The notes: generated by a model not told the origin, from the letters alone. DNA of 46,885 bases from Dethiobacter sp. (GCA_020725465.1 DYEY01000053.1:1-46885), one strand, 5' to 3'. Shown: positions 16,796 through 26,743, counted from the first letter of the stretch. Numbers and translations are program-made.

Positions 16796-17623
16796 ATGGG
16801 GGTGCGCTATAGCTATTACCCGGGATGCACCCTGAAAACTAAAGCCAAAGTCTTTGAGGACACCACGCTGCAAACGGCCAGGGCGCTTGGACTGGAGTTT
16901 GCGGAGGTGGAAGAGTGGCAGTGCTGCGGGGCGCTGTATCCGCTTAACACGGAAGAGGTGTTCCCGCTGCTGTCACCGGTAAGGTCTCTGGCCCAGGCCC
17001 GTGCCGCCGGGTGCACAAAACTTGTGACTTTATGCGCCGGTTGTTACAACGTTTTCAGGCGGACCAACAGGACAATGCGCAGCGACGCGGAGGTCCGTGG
17101 CAAAATAAACGGCTACCTCGAGGAGGACTACCGGGGCCAGGTCGATGTGGTCCATTACCTTGAGATTCTGAAGAACGATGTGGGTTTTGCGGAACTGGCG
17201 GAAAAGGTGTCACGCAGACTGGAGGGGCGTAAAATTGCGCCCTACTACGGTTGCCTGCTCCTGAAGCCCCGTAACGAGATGGACTTTGACGATGTGGAGA
17301 ACCCCACTATCTTTGAGGACTTTTTAAGGGCGCTGGGTGCAAACGTTGTGGAATATCCTTACAGGACGGAGTGTTGTGGCTCATACCTTTCCATGGCCAA
17401 TGAGGAGGTGGCCGCCACCGCCGTGGGAAGGATTTTAACCTCCGCTTTTAAGAACGGCGCTGAGGCCCTCGTGGTGGCCTGCCCGCTCTGTAAGTACAAT
17501 CTGGAAGAGTACCAGAAAGGTTTCAGGGAAGCGGCCGGTTCCCCGGCGGCCGGCATACCAGTGCTCTATTTCACCGAGCTTCTGGCCGAAGCGCTGGACG
17601 TCCGGGAACAGGACGGGCAATGA
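16796..17623 (+). CDS. hdrB: heterodisulfide reductase-like subunit HdrB
   Basis: The protein of about 275 residues has two complete CCG domains, which hold the noncubane [4Fe-4S] clusters where disulfide reduction occurs in HdrB. The first is YYPGC, QCCGALY and CAGCY; the second is YYGCLLL, ECCGSY and ACPLC. The start is either ATG 16796 or GTG 16802: GGAGG at 16788-16792 is nine bases from the GTG and only three from the ATG, and many HdrB proteins start right at YSYYPGC. It is the first gene of the hdrBCA-flxDCBA operon. The physiological disulfide in bacteria of this type is not established; DsrC or a small thiol are possibilities from the family literature. Confidence 0.95.
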   Translation: MGVRYSYYPGCTLKTKAKVFEDTTLQTARALGLEFAEVEEWQCCGALYPLNTEEVFPLLSPVRSLAQARAAGCTKLVTLCAGCYNVFRRTNRTMRSDAEVRGKINGYLEEDYRGQVDVVHYLEILKNDVGFAELAEKVSRRLEGRKIAPYYGCLLLKPRNEMDFDDVENPTIFEDFLRALGANVVEYPYRTECCGSYLSMANEEVAATAVGRILTSAFKNGAEALVVACPLCKYNLEEYQKGFREAAGSPAAGIPVLYFTELLAEALDVREQDGQ

Positions 17624-17639
17624 CAAGGGAGGGAAAGGA

Positions 17640-18044
17640 ATGAAGGTCACCACTGACAAGATCAACAGCAACCTGATTAAAGAAGTGGAAGAAGTCAGCG
17701 GCCAGAAAGTATCGGCCTGCTTCCAGTGCGCCAAGTGCACCGGCGGTTGCCCGGTAGTCTGGGCCATGGACGTCTATCCTCACCAGATACTGCGCTATGC
17801 CCAGCTGGGCCTCGCCGATGAACTTCTAAACAGTAAAACACTGTGGATCTGTGCTTCCTGCCAGACCTGTGACTCGCGCTGTCCGCGGGAAGTGGATATC
17901 CCCAAAGTAATTGAGGCACTCCGCCTGGTACTGCTGCGGGCGAGGGGCGGCAATTACCTTCACCCCAACAACCTGCCTGCCAGGGTACTGGAAAACGCTC
18001 CCCAGCAGGGCCTGGTGAGCGCCTTCCGCAAGTACGCCAGGTAG
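17640..18044 (+). CDS. hdrC: heterodisulfide reductase-like subunit HdrC
   Basis: The 134-residue protein carries two classical [4Fe-4S] motifs, CFQCAKCTGGCP (residues 27-38) and CASCQTCDSRCP (about residues 71-82). That is the HdrC pattern of a short electron wire between HdrA and HdrB. Like cytoplasmic HdrC it has no membrane segment. The ATG at 17640 has GGAGGGAAAGGA upstream, 16 bases after the hdrB stop. Confidence 0.95.
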   Translation: MKVTTDKINSNLIKEVEEVSGQKVSACFQCAKCTGGCPVVWAMDVYPHQILRYAQLGLADELLNSKTLWICASCQTCDSRCPREVDIPKVIEALRLVLLRARGGNYLHPNNLPARVLENAPQQGLVSAFRKYAR

Positions 18045-18071
18045 GGCAATAAAGAAGGGGGATTTTAAAAG

Positions 18072-20051
18072 ATGAAAAGAATTGGAGTTTTTCTTTGCTG
18101 GTGCGGTTCCAATATTGCCGCCACGGTGGACATAGAAGAAACCATGGCCGCAGCCAGAAAAATGCCCGGCGTGGTGTACGTTGATCATAACAAATACACC
18201 TGTTCCGAAATCGGGCAGGCCATGATCCGGGAAGCCATTGCCGCCCACAGGCTGGACCGGGTGGTAATTGGTTCCTGCTCACCTCGTATGCACGAAAACA
18301 CTTTTCGCAAGACAGTGGAAGCGGCGGGACTGAACCCCTTTTATCTGGAAATCGCCAATATCCGTGAGCAGTGTTCCTGGGTGCACAAAGATAAGCTAAC
18401 CGCCACCGAGAAGGCCATATCCCTGATTCGTACCGCGGTGGCCAAGGCGGCCCGGAGCGAGCCGCTTTTCTCCACCGAGATGTCCATTGAGCGCCGCGCC
18501 CTGGTCATCGGGGGCGGTATCGCCGGCATCCAGGCAGCCCTGGATATCGCCGACGCCGGTTTTGAAGTTGACCTGGTGGAGAAGGAGCCCAGCATCGGCG
18601 GGCGCATGGCCCAGCTGGACAAGACTTTTCCCACCCTGGATTGCTCTGCCTGTATCCTGACGCCTAAAATGGTGGACGTGGCGCAGCACGGGAACATCAA
18701 CCTGATCACCTACTCCGAGGTGGAGAAGGTGGAAGGATTTGTGGGTAACTTCACCGTAACCATCCGCAACCGGGCGCGCAGCGTGGACATGGAGAAATGT
18801 ACCGGCTGCGGCGACTGCTATGCCAAGTGCCCGTCCAAGGTGGACAGCGAATTTGAGATGGGGCTGGCCAAGCGCCGCGCCATCTATACCCCGTTTCCCC
18901 AGGCGGTTCCCAACAAGCCGGCCATTGACCGGGCCAACTGCCGCTACTTTACTTCCGGCAAGTGCAAAGTCTGCCAGAAAGTCTGCCCGGCCGGAGCCAT
19001 TGACTACGAGCAGCAGGACCAGCTGGTGGAGAAAAAATACGGCGCCATCGTGGTGGCTACCGGCTTTGACACCCACAAACTGGACAACTACGGCGAGTAC
19101 GCCTACGGCAAACATCCCGATGTCATTACCAGCCTGGAGTTTGAGCGCCTGGTCAACGCCTCTGGCCCCACCGGCGGCAAAATACTGCGCCCTTCCAATG
19201 GTCAACCGCCAAAGAATGTGGCCTTTATCCAGTGTGTCGGCTCCCGCGACAAGGCCAAGGGCAACCCGTACTGCGCCAAGATCTGCTGCATGTACACCGC
19301 CAAACATGCCATCCTGCTCAGTGAAAAAGTGCCCGGTGCCAACGCTTTTGTCTTCTATATCGACGTGCGTACCCCGGGCAAAGACTACGAGGAGTTCTAT
19401 AACCGGGCATACGAGGAGTGCGGAGCCACCTACATCAGGGGCAATGTCTCCAAGGTCTTCCCGGACGGCGACAAACTGGTGGTAAGGAGCGTGGATGCCC
19501 TGAGCGGCGCCCTGGTGGAGCTGGTGGTGGACATGGTGGTGCTGGCCACCTCCGTGGACGCCCGCGCCGATGCCAGGGAACTGGCCCAGAAGCTTTCCAT
19601 CACCACCAACGCTTATAACTTCTTCAACGAGGCCCATCCCAAGCTGCGGCCGGTGGAGACCCAGACCGCCGGCGTCTTCCTGGCCGGTGCCTGCCAGGGA
19701 CCCAAGGACATCCCGGATACGGTGGCCCAGGCTTCGGCTGCCGCGGTAAAAGTTGTATCGCTCTTAAACAAAGAGAGCCTGCTGTCCAACCCCACTGTGG
19801 CTGAGGTGGATATTAAACTTTGCTCCGGCGACATGTCCTGCCTGGCGGTATGTCCCTACGGTGCCATCGCCGAGAAGTTTATAGAAGAGCGCCACGGTAG
19901 GGAAATCAGGAAACGCCGGGTGGCCGAGGTAAACACCGCTCTCTGCCAGGGCTGCGGTGCCTGTACTGTGGCCTGCCGTCCCGGCGCCATCAACCTGAAA
20001 GGGTTCACCAACGAGCAGATCTTAGCGGAGGTGGATGCCATATGTCTGTAA
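18072..20051 (+). CDS. hdrA: heterodisulfide reductase-like flavoprotein HdrA
   Basis: HdrA binds FAD and is the flavin-based electron-bifurcating centre of Hdr complexes. The 659 residues contain an N-terminal domain with CWCGSNI, a Rossmann FAD site (ALVIGGGIAGIQAALDIADAG near residues 142-162), and the CSACILTPKM signature. Inserted clusters follow at CTGCGDCYAKCP and CKVCQKVCP, and a C-terminal ferredoxin-like pair at CSGDMSCLAVCP and CQGCGACTVACRP. The C-terminal ferredoxin domain is the expected docking point for low-potential electrons. The ATG at 18072 has AAGGGGG upstream. The 3' end overlaps flxD by ten bases. Confidence 0.96.
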   Translation: MKRIGVFLCWCGSNIAATVDIEETMAAARKMPGVVYVDHNKYTCSEIGQAMIREAIAAHRLDRVVIGSCSPRMHENTFRKTVEAAGLNPFYLEIANIREQCSWVHKDKLTATEKAISLIRTAVAKAARSEPLFSTEMSIERRALVIGGGIAGIQAALDIADAGFEVDLVEKEPSIGGRMAQLDKTFPTLDCSACILTPKMVDVAQHGNINLITYSEVEKVEGFVGNFTVTIRNRARSVDMEKCTGCGDCYAKCPSKVDSEFEMGLAKRRAIYTPFPQAVPNKPAIDRANCRYFTSGKCKVCQKVCPAGAIDYEQQDQLVEKKYGAIVVATGFDTHKLDNYGEYAYGKHPDVITSLEFERLVNASGPTGGKILRPSNGQPPKNVAFIQCVGSRDKAKGNPYCAKICCMYTAKHAILLSEKVPGANAFVFYIDVRTPGKDYEEFYNRAYEECGATYIRGNVSKVFPDGDKLVVRSVDALSGALVELVVDMVVLATSVDARADARELAQKLSITTNAYNFFNEAHPKLRPVETQTAGVFLAGACQGPKDIPDTVAQASAAAVKVVSLLNKESLLSNPTVAEVDIKLCSGDMSCLAVCPYGAIAEKFIEERHGREIRKRRVAEVNTALCQGCGACTVACRPGAINLKGFTNEQILAEVDAICL

Positions 20052-20473
20052 AACCGGAAGGCTTTGAGCCTCTCATCGTGGCCTTCTGCTGCAACTGGTG
20101 CAGCTATGCCGGCGCCGACCTGGCCGGGACCAGCCGGATGGCCTACCCCACCAACGTGCGGATTATCCGCGTCCCCTGTTCCAGCCGCGTCAATCCCAGC
20201 TTTATTATCCGCGCTTTCCAGCGCGGCGCCGACGCGGTGCTGGTGGCAGGTTGCCACCCCGGCGACTGTCATTACCACAGCGGGAACTTCTTCACCCGCC
20301 GCCGTTTCACCGTGCTGAAGCAGATGCTTGAGTATATGGGCATTGAACCGGAGCGGTTCCAGGTCCGTTGGATTTCAGGTTCGGAAGGCGCCAAGTTCGC
20401 TTCTGTCATGAACAACATCACCGCGGAAGTGAAGAGCCTGGGGCCGAACAGAAAGTTGAGGGATGCCAGGTGA
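20042..20473 (+). CDS. flxD: FlxD / MvhD-like iron-sulfur subunit
   Basis: The 143-residue protein has the MvhD pattern: AFCCNWCSYAGADLAG, then VPCSSRV, then AGCHPGDCHYHSGN, ending in the basic helical stretch. In hydrogenase-linked complexes MvhD passes electrons from hydrogenase to HdrA; in FlxABCD-HdrABC the homologue FlxD does so from an NADH-oxidising module. No hydrogenase genes are present, so the Flx reading fits. The ATG lies inside the end of hdrA with GGAGG about ten bases upstream, and its stop overlaps the next start (TGATG). Confidence 0.92.
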   Translation: MSVKPEGFEPLIVAFCCNWCSYAGADLAGTSRMAYPTNVRIIRVPCSSRVNPSFIIRAFQRGADAVLVAGCHPGDCHYHSGNFFTRRRFTVLKQMLEYMGIEPERFQVRWISGSEGAKFASVMNNITAEVKSLGPNRKLRDAR

Positions 20474-21441
20474 TGGGACAGAGTGAAAAGCTGCAAAAAA
20501 TTGCAGCGGAAGCGCTGGAACAGGGACAGGTAACCATGGTCCTGGGCTGGTGCAAAAAGGATTTCTGGTGGCAGGCGCCGGTGGCTTTTATCACCGACCC
20601 GGCCAGTGCCGCCCGGTTGGTGTGGGATCCCTTTACCGTTTATAACCCGGTAAAGTACCTGCTGGATAACCACCACTGTCATGAAAAAATCGGAGTGTTC
20701 GTCAAAGGCTGCGACTCCCGGGCCGTCAACCGCCTGTTGCAGGACCGCCGCCTGGAACGGGAAAAGGTGGTGCTGTTCGGAGTACCATGTGACGGCAAAA
20801 CAGATGCCGCCAAAATCAAAGCCGCTTTTCCTGGCCGCAAAATCAGCGCGGTCTCCCGGGTAGATGAAAAATTGCTGGTTGACACCGACAGCGGCACGGA
20901 AACCCTGCCTGCCGCCGGTTACCTGCTGGACAAATGCCAGACCTGCCGGCATCCCAACCCGGTGGTGTATGACGTCTTAGCCTGGGAAAAGGTTGAGCCC
21001 CGGCCCGGCGTGGATGATGCCCGTTTTGTCAGGGTGGCAGCAGTGGAACAAAAAGAGCTGGAAGAACGGTATGCCTACTGGTTACGCCAGTTTGACCGCT
21101 GCCTGCGCTGCTTTGCCTGCCGCAACGTCTGCGCGGCCTGTAACTGCCGCACCTGTATTTTTGACCAGGCGGAGCCCCGCTGGATCGGTAAGGCCAGCGA
21201 CCTGGCCGACACCCTGAATTACCAGATTATCCGGGCTTTCCATGTGGCCGGCCGCTGTTTCGAATGCGGGGAATGCGAGCGCGTTTGCCCCGCTGATATT
21301 CCCCTGCAGGAACTTAACCGTAAGCTGATTAAGGATATTAACGAATATTTCGGCGAATACGAAGCCGGGCTGGACCCCAACGATAAGCCGCCTCTTGGCA
21401 CCTACCGCGGCGAGGACCCGGCCGGGTTCGACGAAAGTTAG
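20473..21441 (+). CDS. flxC: Flx complex iron-sulfur subunit (FrhB-like plus ferredoxin domain)
   Basis: The 322-residue protein has an N-terminal part with the segment VFVKGCDSRAVNRLLQD and LFGVPCDGK, reminiscent of FrhB/F420-hydrogenase beta subunits and formate-dehydrogenase-like partners. Next come CQTCRHPNP and a cysteine cluster RCLRCFACRNVCAACNCRTC. A final RCFECGECERVCP motif follows, so several [4Fe-4S] clusters are likely. It overlaps flxD by one base and is nine codons or fewer from flxB. The letter assignment (C rather than B) follows my memory of the Desulfovibrio FlxABCD set and should be treated as tentative. The role is electron transfer between FlxA and FlxD. Confidence 0.8.
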   Translation: MGQSEKLQKIAAEALEQGQVTMVLGWCKKDFWWQAPVAFITDPASAARLVWDPFTVYNPVKYLLDNHHCHEKIGVFVKGCDSRAVNRLLQDRRLEREKVVLFGVPCDGKTDAAKIKAAFPGRKISAVSRVDEKLLVDTDSGTETLPAAGYLLDKCQTCRHPNPVVYDVLAWEKVEPRPGVDDARFVRVAAVEQKELEERYAYWLRQFDRCLRCFACRNVCAACNCRTCIFDQAEPRWIGKASDLADTLNYQIIRAFHVAGRCFECGECERVCPADIPLQELNRKLIKDINEYFGEYEAGLDPNDKPPLGTYRGEDPAGFDES

Positions 21442-21453
21442 GGGGTGCGGCCA

Positions 21454-22473
21454 GTGAAAAAGATAGCCAAGACCAAGCTGGTGGAATTATGGCGCCAACT
21501 GGCGTCCGAAACCGGACTTTACCTTCCGATCGCCTCGGACGGTGTGGTAAACTTTGCCCGCTGGCAGGAAGGGGCGGAGGTGGATCTGGAAGCCCTGAAT
21601 ACCCTGCTGCCGGCCAAAAAGTTTTTCTTCCCCCAGACTGAAACGGTGCTCAAATACAGTTTCAGCGACGACCTGGTGCTGGAGGACTGTGCCGGGAAAG
21701 CGGGTGAGGCGCTCTGCCTGTTTGGGGCCCGGCCCTGCGAGGTGGCCAGCTTCTCCATGCTGGACAGGGTGTTCCTGGGTGAACCGGTGGATGAAGCCTA
21801 CCGCCGCCGTCGCGAGCTGACCACGGTTATAGCCCTGGGTTGCAATGACCCCGACGAAACCTGTTTTTGTGGCTCCTTTGATATTGACCCGGGCAAAGCG
21901 CCCGGCGCCGATGTGCTGGCCACCGATACCGGTGACGAGCTGGTTCTGGTTGCTCAGTCCGCCAAAGGGGAGGAGCTGCTGTCCCTGCTGAACGGGGTGC
22001 TGGAGGAAGCCACCTCCGGTGACGAGAATAAAGTGAAAGACGCCCAGGAAAAAGCCAAAGCCAAGCTGCCACCCGCTCCGCCCGCCGGCGGCCTAATGGA
22101 AAAACTGGACGGCATGTTTGAAGATTCATACTGGGACCTGTTGTACCAGCGCTGTATCGCCTGCGGCACCTGCACCTACATCTGCCCCACCTGCCACTGT
22201 TTTGACATACAGGAATACCCCACCGGTTCCCGGGGTGAGCGTATCCGCTGCTGGGATTCCTGCATGTATGCCGACTTTACACAGATGGCCGGCGGGCATA
22301 ATCCCCGTCCCACCCAGAAGGAACGGGTGCGCCAGCGCTTTATGCACAAGCTGAACTATTTCCCGCGCCAGCATGGCGAGTACGCCTGTGTCGGCTGCGG
22401 CCGCTGTGTGCGCAAGTGCCCGGTGAACCTTGACATCCTGGAAGTTATTAAAGATTTGGGAGGTGCTGTCTGA
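21454..22473 (+). CDS. flxB: Flx complex iron-sulfur subunit (anaerobic sulfite reductase A-like)
   Basis: The 339-residue protein resembles the AsrA family of [4Fe-4S] dicluster proteins. An N-terminal domain holds LFGARPCEVASFSMLDRVF and ETCFCGSFDIDPG. The clusters CIACGTCTYICPTCHCFD and CVGCGRCVRKCPVNLD lie in the C-terminal half. A charged lysine-rich linker lies near residues 195-215. The GTG at 21454 has AGGGGGTG five bases upstream; an earlier in-frame GTG at 21445 overlaps that site. Its partner in sequence and function is FlxA, as AsrA is partnered by AsrB. No asrC or dsrAB catalytic gene is near, so sulfite reduction itself is not indicated. Confidence 0.82.
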   Translation: MKKIAKTKLVELWRQLASETGLYLPIASDGVVNFARWQEGAEVDLEALNTLLPAKKFFFPQTETVLKYSFSDDLVLEDCAGKAGEALCLFGARPCEVASFSMLDRVFLGEPVDEAYRRRRELTTVIALGCNDPDETCFCGSFDIDPGKAPGADVLATDTGDELVLVAQSAKGEELLSLLNGVLEEATSGDENKVKDAQEKAKAKLPPAPPAGGLMEKLDGMFEDSYWDLLYQRCIACGTCTYICPTCHCFDIQEYPTGSRGERIRCWDSCMYADFTQMAGGHNPRPTQKERVRQRFMHKLNYFPRQHGEYACVGCGRCVRKCPVNLDILEVIKDLGGAV

Positions 22474-23303
22474 TGGGCTGCCAGAATCCTTTGTTTCCTC
22501 GGGTTGTGGTGGTGGAAGAGATCCGGCGGGAAACCCCGGATGTAAAAACCTTCCGCGTGGTAGCACCAGACGGTGGCGAACTCTTTGACTACAAACCGGG
22601 CCAGTGCGCCATGCTTTCGCTGTTCCCGGTGGGCGAGGCCCTTTTCTCCATCACTTCTTCCCCCACCCGCCGGGGCTTCCTGGAGTTCAGCATCAAGGAA
22701 ACCGGCATGGTAACCCGTGCCCTGCACGAGATTGAAGCGGGGACCAAACTTGGCCTGCGCGGCCCTTACGGCAACTCATTCCCCACGGAGCTTTTAAAAG
22801 GCAAGGACCTGCTCTTTATCGGCGGCGGCATTGCCCTGGCGCCGCTGCGCTCGCTCATCAACTACTGCCTGGACAACCGCGACGACTACGGACGGGTGGA
22901 TATTATCTACGGTGCCCGCTCCTCCAAAGACCTGGTACAGAAGGTGGAGCTTTTCGAGAACTGGCCCAGGGTCCGGGACACCCACGTCCATTTGACCGTG
23001 GATGTAAAATCAGATGACTGGGACGGCAACGTGGGTTTTGTGCCCGCTTTCCTGGAGCAGCTTAACCCCTCTCCCGAAGGCAAGGTGACCATCACCTGCG
23101 GGCCGCCTATTATGATTAAGTTCGTGCTGGAAAGCCTGGCCAGAATGGGGTACCAGCCGGAGAACATCATCACCACCCTGGAGATGAAAATGAAGTGCGG
23201 TGTGGGCAAATGCGGCCGCTGTAACATCGGCGACAAGTATGTCTGCAAAGACGGCCCGGTTTTTTCCCTGGCCGAATTGCAGCAGATGCCAAACGAGTTT
23301 TAG
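22473..23303 (+). CDS. flxA: FlxA, FAD/NAD-binding [2Fe-2S] oxidoreductase subunit
   Basis: The 276-residue protein is of the ferredoxin-NADP reductase/AsrB/PyrK type. It has an N-terminal flavin barrel (FRVVAPDGG, KPGQCAMLSL, SITSSPTRRG), a nucleotide-binding domain with LLFIGGGIALAPLRSLI and TCGPPIM, and a C-terminal [2Fe-2S] loop (CGVGKCGRCN, then YVCKDGPVF). In the FlxABCD-HdrABC complex this subunit oxidises or reduces NAD(H). Being the last gene before a strong terminator, it closes the seven-gene operon. Start and stop codons of flxB and flxA overlap (TGATG). PyrK is an alternative name for such a protein, but no pyrD gene is adjacent. Confidence 0.9.
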   Translation: MGCQNPLFPRVVVVEEIRRETPDVKTFRVVAPDGGELFDYKPGQCAMLSLFPVGEALFSITSSPTRRGFLEFSIKETGMVTRALHEIEAGTKLGLRGPYGNSFPTELLKGKDLLFIGGGIALAPLRSLINYCLDNRDDYGRVDIIYGARSSKDLVQKVELFENWPRVRDTHVHLTVDVKSDDWDGNVGFVPAFLEQLNPSPEGKVTITCGPPIMIKFVLESLARMGYQPENIITTLEMKMKCGVGKCGRCNIGDKYVCKDGPVFSLAELQQMPNEF

Positions 23304-23313
23304 CCAAAGTAAA

Positions 23314-23340
23314 GAGGGGGTGCCTGTACGGCACCCCCTC
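23314..23340 (+). terminator. intrinsic terminator of the hdr-flx operon
   Basis: GAGGGGGTGCC and GGCACCCCCTC form a perfect 11-bp stem with a five-base loop, followed by TTGCTTTT, starting 11 bases after the flxA stop. Confidence 0.9.
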
Positions 23341-23450
23341 TTGCTTTTATGATTTCCTTTACCCGGTGTTTTTCACCTGTCCCTTCACTTTGGTGACTAT
23401 GTAGGCAGCGGGAAAATATAGAATTATTCTGTAGCTGCTTCCAGAGAAGA

Positions 23451-23472
23451 GGTTGGCTTTGATTGGCCAACC
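23451..23472 (-). terminator. possible weak terminator after carB
   Basis: GGTTGGC and GCCAACC pair around an eight-base loop just beyond the carB stop on the minus strand. The following TCTTCTCT is only partly T-rich, so strength is doubtful. Confidence 0.4.
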
Positions 23473-23482
23473 CCCCGGATGA

Positions 23483-26400
23483 TTACCATGACTTGGACTT
23501 GAGCGCTTCACCGCTGCCGTCCAGGTATTCCTGGAGGGAAATATGGCTGAGTTTTTCCCCCCGGCGCAGGGAGTGCATGGTGTGCAACACAGCCCTGGCG
23601 GTATCAAGAGAGGTGAGGCAGGGCACGTTCAGTTCTGCCGCTGCCCGCCGGATACGGAACCCATCCCGCTCCGGGACCTTGCCCCGGGTCAGGGTGTTTA
23701 AAACCGCATCAATCTTGTTTTCACGTATGAAGTCTACCACGTGGGGGGAACCCTGGGCGATTTTGTTGACCCGGACGGCTTTCAGGCCGGCGCTGTTCAG
23801 GTAGCGCGCCGTGCCTTCGGTGGCATACAGCCGGAAGCCGAGCGCGGCGAAACTTTCAAGCAACGGCAAGGCTTCTGCTTTGTCTTTGTCCGCCACGGTG
23901 GCCAGCAGGTTGCCGGCAGACGGCAGGAAGAGGTTGGCGGCCAGCAGCGCCTTGTAAAGGGCGCGGGGCAGGTCTTTGTCAATACCCATCACTTCACCGG
24001 TGGATTTCATCTCCGGCCCCAGGGTAGTGTCCAGTTCTACCAGCTTGGCAAAGGAGAACACCGGCGCCTTTACAGCAACAAAAGGCATCTTTGGCTGCAG
24101 ACCGCTCTGCCAGCCCAGGTCTTTCAATTTGTGCCCCAGCGCCGCCAGAGTGGCCAGCCGGACCATGGGAATCCCGGTAACCTTGGCCAGAAAAGGGACG
24201 GTACGGGAGGAGCGGGGGTTTACTTCCAGCACGTACACCTCCCCGTTTTGGACTACGTACTGGATGTTGATTATGCCCCGCACCCGCAGGGCGCGGGCCA
24301 GGCGGGTGGTGTAGTCCACCAGCTGCCCTAATACGTGCGCGGTCAGCGATTGGGCCGGGTAGACGGCGATGCTGTCACCGGAATGGACCCCCGCCCGCTC
24401 GATATGCTCCATGATGCCCGGAATAAGTACGTCTTCGCCGTCGGAGACAGCATCCACTTCCAGCTCGGTTCCCAGCAGGTATTTGTCAACCAGCACCGGG
24501 TGGCGTGGGGAAACCTGTACGGCACTTGCCATGTACTCCTTCAATTCGCTTCCGGTGTACACGATTTCCATGGCCCGGCCTCCCAGGACATAGGATGGGC
24601 GCACTATCACGGGATAACCTATTCTGGCCGCTACCCCCAGCGCTTCCTGCACCGAGCCGGCGGCGCCTCCCGGCGGGCGGGGGATGTCCAGTTCAGAAAG
24701 GAGCCGGTCGAACTTCTCCCTGTCCTCGGCACGGTCGATATCGGAGACCGCGGTGCCGAGGATGCGGAAGCCCGCCCGCTCCAGCGGTTCCGCCAGGTTG
24801 ATAGCGGTCTGGCCGCCGAACTGGACGATAACTCCTTCCGGCTTTTCCTTCTCCAGGATGTTTTGCACGTCCTCCGCCTGCAACGGCTCAAAATAGAGGC
24901 GGTCGGAGGTGTCAAAATCGGTAGATACGGTTTCCGGGTTGTTGTTGATGATAATGGTTTCCACCCCTTCCCCGCGCAGGGCCCAGGCGGAATGGACAGA
25001 GCAATAGTCAAACTCGATACCCTGGCCGATGCGGATGGGACCGGAACCAAGTACGGCGATTTTGCGCGCGCTGGTGGGTACAGCTTCATCGCCGTCATCG
25101 TAGGATGAGTAGAAATAGGGGGTAGCTGCCTCAAACTCGGCGGCGCAGGTGTCCACCATCTTGTAGGCGGGAATGACACCGGCCGCTTTGCGCGCGTCCC
25201 TTACTTCTTTTTCAGTGCACCCGAGGAGGGCGGCGATGGTCTCATCGGCAAACCCGAGGCGCTTGGCCGCCGCCAGCAGGTCAGCCGGCAGCCTGTCCCG
25301 GCCGCGGCAGGCGGCAATTTTCTGCTCCATGTCCGTGATATTTTTAATCTTGCCGGTAAAAAAAGGGTCGAGGCGGGCAATGCGGTATATTTCCTCCTCT
25401 GTCACACCGCGGCGCAACGCCTCCGCTACCGCAAACAGGCGTTGGTCGCTTGGTTTGGCGATCATCTCCAGGATTTTTGCTGTTTCCAGGCTACCCAAGC
25501 CGTTCAAATGCAGGGAATGGACCCCGATTTCAAGAGAGCGGACCGCTTTGAGCAGGGCGCCCTCCAGCGTGCGGTCAATGGACATGACCTCGCCGGTGGC
25601 TTTCATCTGGGTACCCAAGGTCCTTTCCGCTTGGGCAAACTTGTCAAAAGGCCAGCGAGGGAATTTCACCACCACATAGTCGAGGGCCGGCTCAAAGCAG
25701 GCGGAGGTTTTCTTTGTCACGGCATTCTGTATCTCGTCCAGAGTCAACCCGATGGCAATTTTAGTGGCCACCTTGGCGATGGGGTAACCGGTGGCTTTGG
25801 AGGCCAGGGCCGAGGAGCGGGAAACCCGCGGGTTAACTTCGATTACTATATAGCTGAAACTGTGGGTGTCCAGTGCGAACTGGATGTTGCAGCCCCCTTC
25901 AATACCCAGGGCGCGGATAATTTTAAGCGAAGCGCCGCGCAGCATCTGGTATTCACGGTCGGTCAGGGTCTGGGCCGGGGCAACCACGATGGAGTCTCCG
26001 GTATGGATGCCAACCGGATCAATGTTTTCCATACTGCAGATGGTGATGCAGTTATCAGCGGAGTCGCGCATCACCTCAAACTCGATCTCTTTCCAGCCGG
26101 CCACGCTCTTTTCTACCAGCACCTGAGAAATAGGGCTGGCCTTCAGGCCACGTTGGGTTATTGTTTTCAGTTCTTCCTCGCTGCTGGCAAAACCGCCGCC
26201 GGTGCCGCCCATGGTATAGGCGGGACGTACCACCAGGGGGTAGCCGATGTTTTTGGCAAAGTCAACGGCGGCAGCCACGGTGGATACTATAGCGGAAGCG
26301 GGGACCGGTTCCCCCAGCTCCTGCATGGTGTTTTTAAACAGCTCCCGGTCTTCGGCCTTCCTGATGGCCGCCAGGGGTGTGCCGAGCAGCCTGACGCCGT

Positions 26401-26731
26401 ACCTGTCCAGGATACCCGTTTCCGCCAGGCATTTGGCCGAGTTAAGACCGATCTGGCCGCCCAGAGTGGGCAGCAGACCGTCCGGCCTTTCTTTGGCGAT
26501 GATGGCCTCCAGTGTTTCCGGCTGCAGCGGTTCAATGTAGACCCGGTCGGCGCTATTGGTATCGGTCATAATGGTGGCCGGGTTACTGTTAACCAGTACC
26601 ACCTGCAGGCCCTCCTCCTTCAGGGCGCGGCAGGCCTGGGTGCCGGCATAGTCAAACTCGGCGGCCTGGCCGATAACAATGGGCCCTGAACCTATAACCA
26701 TAACTTTGTTAAGGTCTCTGTGTCTTGGCAT
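23483..26731 (-). CDS. carB: carbamoyl-phosphate synthase large subunit
   Basis: CarB makes carbamoyl phosphate from bicarbonate, ammonia (from CarA) and two ATP, feeding pyrimidine and arginine synthesis. The 1082-residue length is standard. Two ATP-grasp halves are seen: the first begins [26 protein letters not shown], the second [26 protein letters not shown] near residue 560. Each has GGQ and EVNPR motifs; the oligomerisation helices lie around 400-550, and the MGS-type allosteric domain from about 935. The ATG at 26731 has AAGGAGG seven bases upstream. It is 12 bases downstream of carA and shares its PyrR-controlled leader. Confidence 0.98.
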   Translation of the reverse strand: MPRHRDLNKVMVIGSGPIVIGQAAEFDYAGTQACRALKEEGLQVVLVNSNPATIMTDTNSADRVYIEPLQPETLEAIIAKERPDGLLPTLGGQIGLNSAKCLAETGILDRYGVRLLGTPLAAIRKAEDRELFKNTMQELGEPVPASAIVSTVAAAVDFAKNIGYPLVVRPAYTMGGTGGGFASSEEELKTITQRGLKASPISQVLVEKSVAGWKEIEFEVMRDSADNCITICSMENIDPVGIHTGDSIVVAPAQTLTDREYQMLRGASLKIIRALGIEGGCNIQFALDTHSFSYIVIEVNPRVSRSSALASKATGYPIAKVATKIAIGLTLDEIQNAVTKKTSACFEPALDYVVVKFPRWPFDKFAQAERTLGTQMKATGEVMSIDRTLEGALLKAVRSLEIGVHSLHLNGLGSLETAKILEMIAKPSDQRLFAVAEALRRGVTEEEIYRIARLDPFFTGKIKNITDMEQKIAACRGRDRLPADLLAAAKRLGFADETIAALLGCTEKEVRDARKAAGVIPAYKMVDTCAAEFEAATPYFYSSYDDGDEAVPTSARKIAVLGSGPIRIGQGIEFDYCSVHSAWALRGEGVETIIINNNPETVSTDFDTSDRLYFEPLQAEDVQNILEKEKPEGVIVQFGGQTAINLAEPLERAGFRILGTAVSDIDRAEDREKFDRLLSELDIPRPPGGAAGSVQEALGVAARIGYPVIVRPSYVLGGRAMEIVYTGSELKEYMASAVQVSPRHPVLVDKYLLGTELEVDAVSDGEDVLIPGIMEHIERAGVHSGDSIAVYPAQSLTAHVLGQLVDYTTRLARALRVRGIINIQYVVQNGEVYVLEVNPRSSRTVPFLAKVTGIPMVRLATLAALGHKLKDLGWQSGLQPKMPFVAVKAPVFSFAKLVELDTTLGPEMKSTGEVMGIDKDLPRALYKALLAANLFLPSAGNLLATVADKDKAEALPLLESFAALGFRLYATEGTARYLNSAGLKAVRVNKIAQGSPHVVDFIRENKIDAVLNTLTRGKVPERDGFRIRRAAAELNVPCLTSLDTARAVLHTMHSLRRGEKLSHISLQEYLDGSGEALKSKSW

Positions 26732-26743
26732 GGCTTTGCCTCC

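Noticed and set aside
18396-19637. Long minus-strand open frame of 413 codons inside hdrA
   Set aside because: It is the shadow of a GC-rich gene whose plus-strand frame has full HdrA motifs; no ribosome site or domain.
25442-26689. Plus-strand open frame of 415 codons opposite carB
   Set aside because: Antisense shadow of carB; composition and lack of motifs fit codon bias on the other strand.
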